Shown: positions 62,196 to 64,000 of the stretch, one piece after another
Layout: the number at the start of each line of letters is the position of its first letter
How positions within the stretch are numbered: the first letter of the stretch is position 1
NCBI RefSeq assembly: GCF_001507435.1
Contig: NZ_LMWH01000281.1
Span: 1 to 64,000, forward strand
Reading direction: 5' to 3'
Length of the DNA stretch: 64,000 nt
DNA from: Streptomyces sp. NRRL F-5122
Lineage (GTDB): Bacteria; Actinomycetota; Actinomycetes; Streptomycetales; Streptomycetaceae
Notes under the pieces: model-generated
The model's database searches: none
Told to the model about the DNA's origin: nothing
What the model saw: only the letters and a program-made list of their open reading frames with translations
Translations under genes and position numbers: made by a program

Positions 62196-63629
62196 GTGCA
62201 CGAGCTCACTTCCCGCACCCGGAGAGCCGGCGCCAGGTATGGACTCACGCGCCGTATGATCGTTGTGAGTAGCCTCCTGATACTCCTCATCGGCTCGGCC
62301 TTCGCGATCCTGCTGCGCTCGGTGGCAGACCTGCGCACCACCGAGCAGCATGCGCAGCAGTCCGAAGAACTGCTCATGGCGGTCGACCAGGTACAGCGCC
62401 AGTTCTTCAACCTTGAGACAGATGCGCGCGGCTACGCACTGACCGGGCAGCAGCAGTACAACACGCGCTGGCAGGCCGCCCAGACCGCCTTCCCCAAACA
62501 GGCCGCCGCACTGACACGCCTGGCCGGCATCAACCCCGAACAGCGGTCCGCAGCAGAACTGATCCGGCAAACGGGCATCGCCTACATCAAGGAACACCCC
62601 ATACCTTCGAAAAGCGCCGCAATGCATGACCCCCCGACGAGACAACGCATCACCGCAATGGAGCGGGACGACTGGCGCGCGGAGCCCATCCGGGACGAGT
62701 TCTATCGCATCGTGGCCACCCGGCAGAGTCTTGTAACGGCCCGCGAGGAACGCGCCGTGGCCACCGCCGACCGGGCAGTCGCCGCATCCGTCGGAGGCCT
62801 GACCGGATCGGTGTTGCTCCTCACCGCATTCTCGGGCTACATCATTCGAGCCATCGTGCATCCCGTGCGCCGAACAGCCGCCATGGCCGACCGACTCGCC
62901 AACGGGGACCTGAGCGCACGTACGCCGGAAACAGGGGTCAGCGAGATCGGGGGGCTGGAGCGCAGCTTCAACCGCATGGCCGACTCACTGCAGGAAAGCC
63001 ACGCCGAACTGTCCACCTCACGCTCCAGAATCCTCGCCGCCGCCGACCGAGCCCGGCAACGCATCGAACATGACCTGCATGACGGCGCCCAGCAACAACT
63101 GGTGGCGGTCATACTGGAACTGAAGACAGTTCAGAGCGCCATACCTGCGGCCCAACCGGAGCTCAAGGCCAAGGCGGCCCGGGCTGCCGATGAGCTCGTG
63201 GGGGTCTTGGACGGTCTGCGCGAGCTTTCCCACGGTATTCATCCGGCGGTCCTTTCCAAGGGCGGCCTGCCCCCCGCGCTCAGGGCCCTGGCTCGCCGCT
63301 CACCGGTTCCGGTCGAACTCGACGTGGACGTCCCCCGGCGGCTGTCCGAGCCGATCGAGGTGGCGGCCTACTACGTCGTCTCGGAGGCGCTGACCAACAC
63401 CGCCAAGCACGCCCACGCGTCCTACGCCCACGTCACTGCGCGGGCCCGCGGCGACGTCCTGTACCTGGCCGTTCACGATGACGGTGTCGGAGGCGCCGCA
63501 TTGGGGCACGGCTCGGGCCTGGTTGGCCTCACCGACCGGATACGAGCTCTGGGCGGCATCCTCACCCTCCACAGTCCCGATGGGCAAGGAAGCACCTTGC
63601 GGGCATGCCTTCCCCTGACGGAGCCGTAA
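62196..63629 (+). CDS. CHASE3-HAMP-HisKA_3 sensor histidine kinase, 477 aa
   Basis: GTG at 62196 with AGGGAGG five bases upstream. TM1 at about 20-45 (MIVVSSLLILLIGSAFAILL), CHASE3 sensor at 50-180 (LMAVDQVQRQFFNLETDARG YALTG), TM2 at about 187-210, HAMP at 212-262 (HPVRRTAAMADRLANGDLSA), HisKA_3 with the phospho-accepting His295 (EHDLHDGAQQQLVAVILELK) and HATPase (VVSEALTNTAKHAHASYAHV; VHDDGVGGAALGHGSGLVGL TDR). It should autophosphorylate and pass the phosphate to the divergent LuxR regulator and perhaps to the receiver-only protein. Confidence 0.92.
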   Translation: MHELTSRTRRAGARYGLTRRMIVVSSLLILLIGSAFAILLRSVADLRTTEQHAQQSEELLMAVDQVQRQFFNLETDARGYALTGQQQYNTRWQAAQTAFPKQAAALTRLAGINPEQRSAAELIRQTGIAYIKEHPIPSKSAAMHDPPTRQRITAMERDDWRAEPIRDEFYRIVATRQSLVTAREERAVATADRAVAASVGGLTGSVLLLTAFSGYIIRAIVHPVRRTAAMADRLANGDLSARTPETGVSEIGGLERSFNRMADSLQESHAELSTSRSRILAAADRARQRIEHDLHDGAQQQLVAVILELKTVQSAIPAAQPELKAKAARAADELVGVLDGLRELSHGIHPAVLSKGGLPPALRALARRSPVPVELDVDVPRRLSEPIEVAAYYVVSEALTNTAKHAHASYAHVTARARGDVLYLAVHDDGVGGAALGHGSGLVGLTDRIRALGGILTLHSPDGQGSTLRACLPLTEP

Positions 63630-63639
63630 CCGGCGCAAT

Positions 63640-64000
63640 CGCTTGCGCCCCATGGCTGTGAGGCGGGGTGAAGGGCATGCTCTCCCGGCGCCGGGCTTGG
63701 CTGCGGCAAGACCGATGCCGGGCAGGACCGGCGGCGCCTTCACGTACCGATCCGTCTTGGTCGTCTGTGCCGGCGTGATGTCGAAAGGATCGACGACCTG
63801 TCGCAGCGCATCGATGGCCTTCGGCATGCCGTCCAGGACGTTGTCCGGCACGATCTCGTCCTTGCCGTACCGCGCATAGAGTAATTGTCCATAGTTGTGG
63901 ATCAGCATGTTCTCGGTGGTCAACTTGGTCGGGTGCGGCGGTAGTAGAGCATCCCTTCGTGGTCGGGTTCGAGGTCGGGAAGGGTGAAGCCGGCGGATTC
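63640..64000 (-). pseudogene. C-terminal part of an unidentified gene, apparently frameshifted, cut by window edge
   Basis: One frame from the window edge reads ESAGFTLPDLEPDHEGMLYY RR and stops. Another frame continues MLIHNYGQLLYARYGKDEIV, PDNVLDGMPKAIDALRQVVD, PFDITPAQTTKTDRYVKAPP VLPG, which is clearly protein-like. The two are separated by one base near 63935. The true stop is not clear because the frame runs on into Arg-rich sequence. I do not recognise the family. Confidence 0.4.

Noticed and set aside
1..64000. CRISPR array
   Set aside because: No regularly spaced direct repeats and no cas genes; the TnpB remnant is transposon-derived.
1..64000. Secondary-metabolite biosynthetic cluster
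   Set aside because: The SnoaL-like, SDR, MFS and TetR genes are scattered in separate regulatory modules, and no PKS, NRPS or terpene synthase is present.

Overview
The window is about 64 kb of very GC-rich DNA with the codon use, gene families and regulators of a Streptomyces or close relative (Streptomycetaceae). Supporting families include SpoIIE/PP2C phosphatases with anti-sigma ATPase domains, MmyB-type XRE regulators, CGNR zinc-finger proteins, DUF5133, MDMPI-domain proteins, an ECF42-type sigma factor with a DGPF partner, and an HSP18 operon. I see no rRNA, no CRISPR array, no biosynthetic mega-gene and no convincing intact tRNA. The content is accessory and regulatory (stress response, redox, efflux, signalling), which would fit a chromosome arm.

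Layout. 1-9.1 kb: a cut HAD dehalogenase, secreted proteins, an NHL-repeat protein in line with a TAT-exported 5'-nucleotidase, a PAS-PAS-GAF-PP2C-ATPase signalling protein and a GNAT enzyme. 9.1-17 kb: a decaying stretch with broken MDMPI, AbiEii-like nucleotidyltransferase, YceI and MmyB genes among intact GNAT, beta-helix, NmrA and CGNR genes. 17.4-21.7 kb: a VOC protein, a class II Fic protein behind a TAT-signal stub, and an MmyB regulator facing a tautomerase-SDR pair across a strong operator palindrome. 22.3-31 kb: a broken Uma2 gene, a divergent pair that closely matches rclR-rclA (reactive chlorine response), broken MBL and secreted genes, and a poorly coding 1.4 kb. 31.2-36.1 kb: a DGPF/YciI-ECF42 pair, an hsp18-DUF2267-DUF2267 operon facing its likely regulator across twin operators, and a VapB-like antitoxin with a wrecked toxin. 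36.3-42.3 kb: two decayed ISAs1-type transposase remnants in opposite orientation around an SDR-NmrA-MFS/TetR efflux block. 42.3-49.5 kb: VOC, AraC, HIT, iron-permease-like, SDR, SnoaL and TetR genes plus a TnpB remnant. 49.9-55.6 kb: a ferritin-like/hemerythrin operon, a structured intergenic element, DUF5133, MDMPI and a second hemerythrin. 56-63.6 kb: an AraC regulator and a signalling cluster (two PP2C-type proteins, a receiver-only protein, a LuxR response regulator and a CHASE3-HAMP histidine kinase).

Two themes stand out. First, small divergent regulator/target modules separated by near-perfect palindromes (rclR/rclA, hsp18, tetR/MFS, MmyB/tautomerase, tetR/SnoaL). Second, an unusual number of genes broken by single small frameshifts, suggesting decay of this region or base-level assembly error. 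The most interesting candidates are the actinobacterial rclR-rclA pair, the ferritin-like/hemerythrin operon with three E...ExxH-type helix pairs, and PP2C-ATPase proteins whose phosphatase metal motifs are degenerate.
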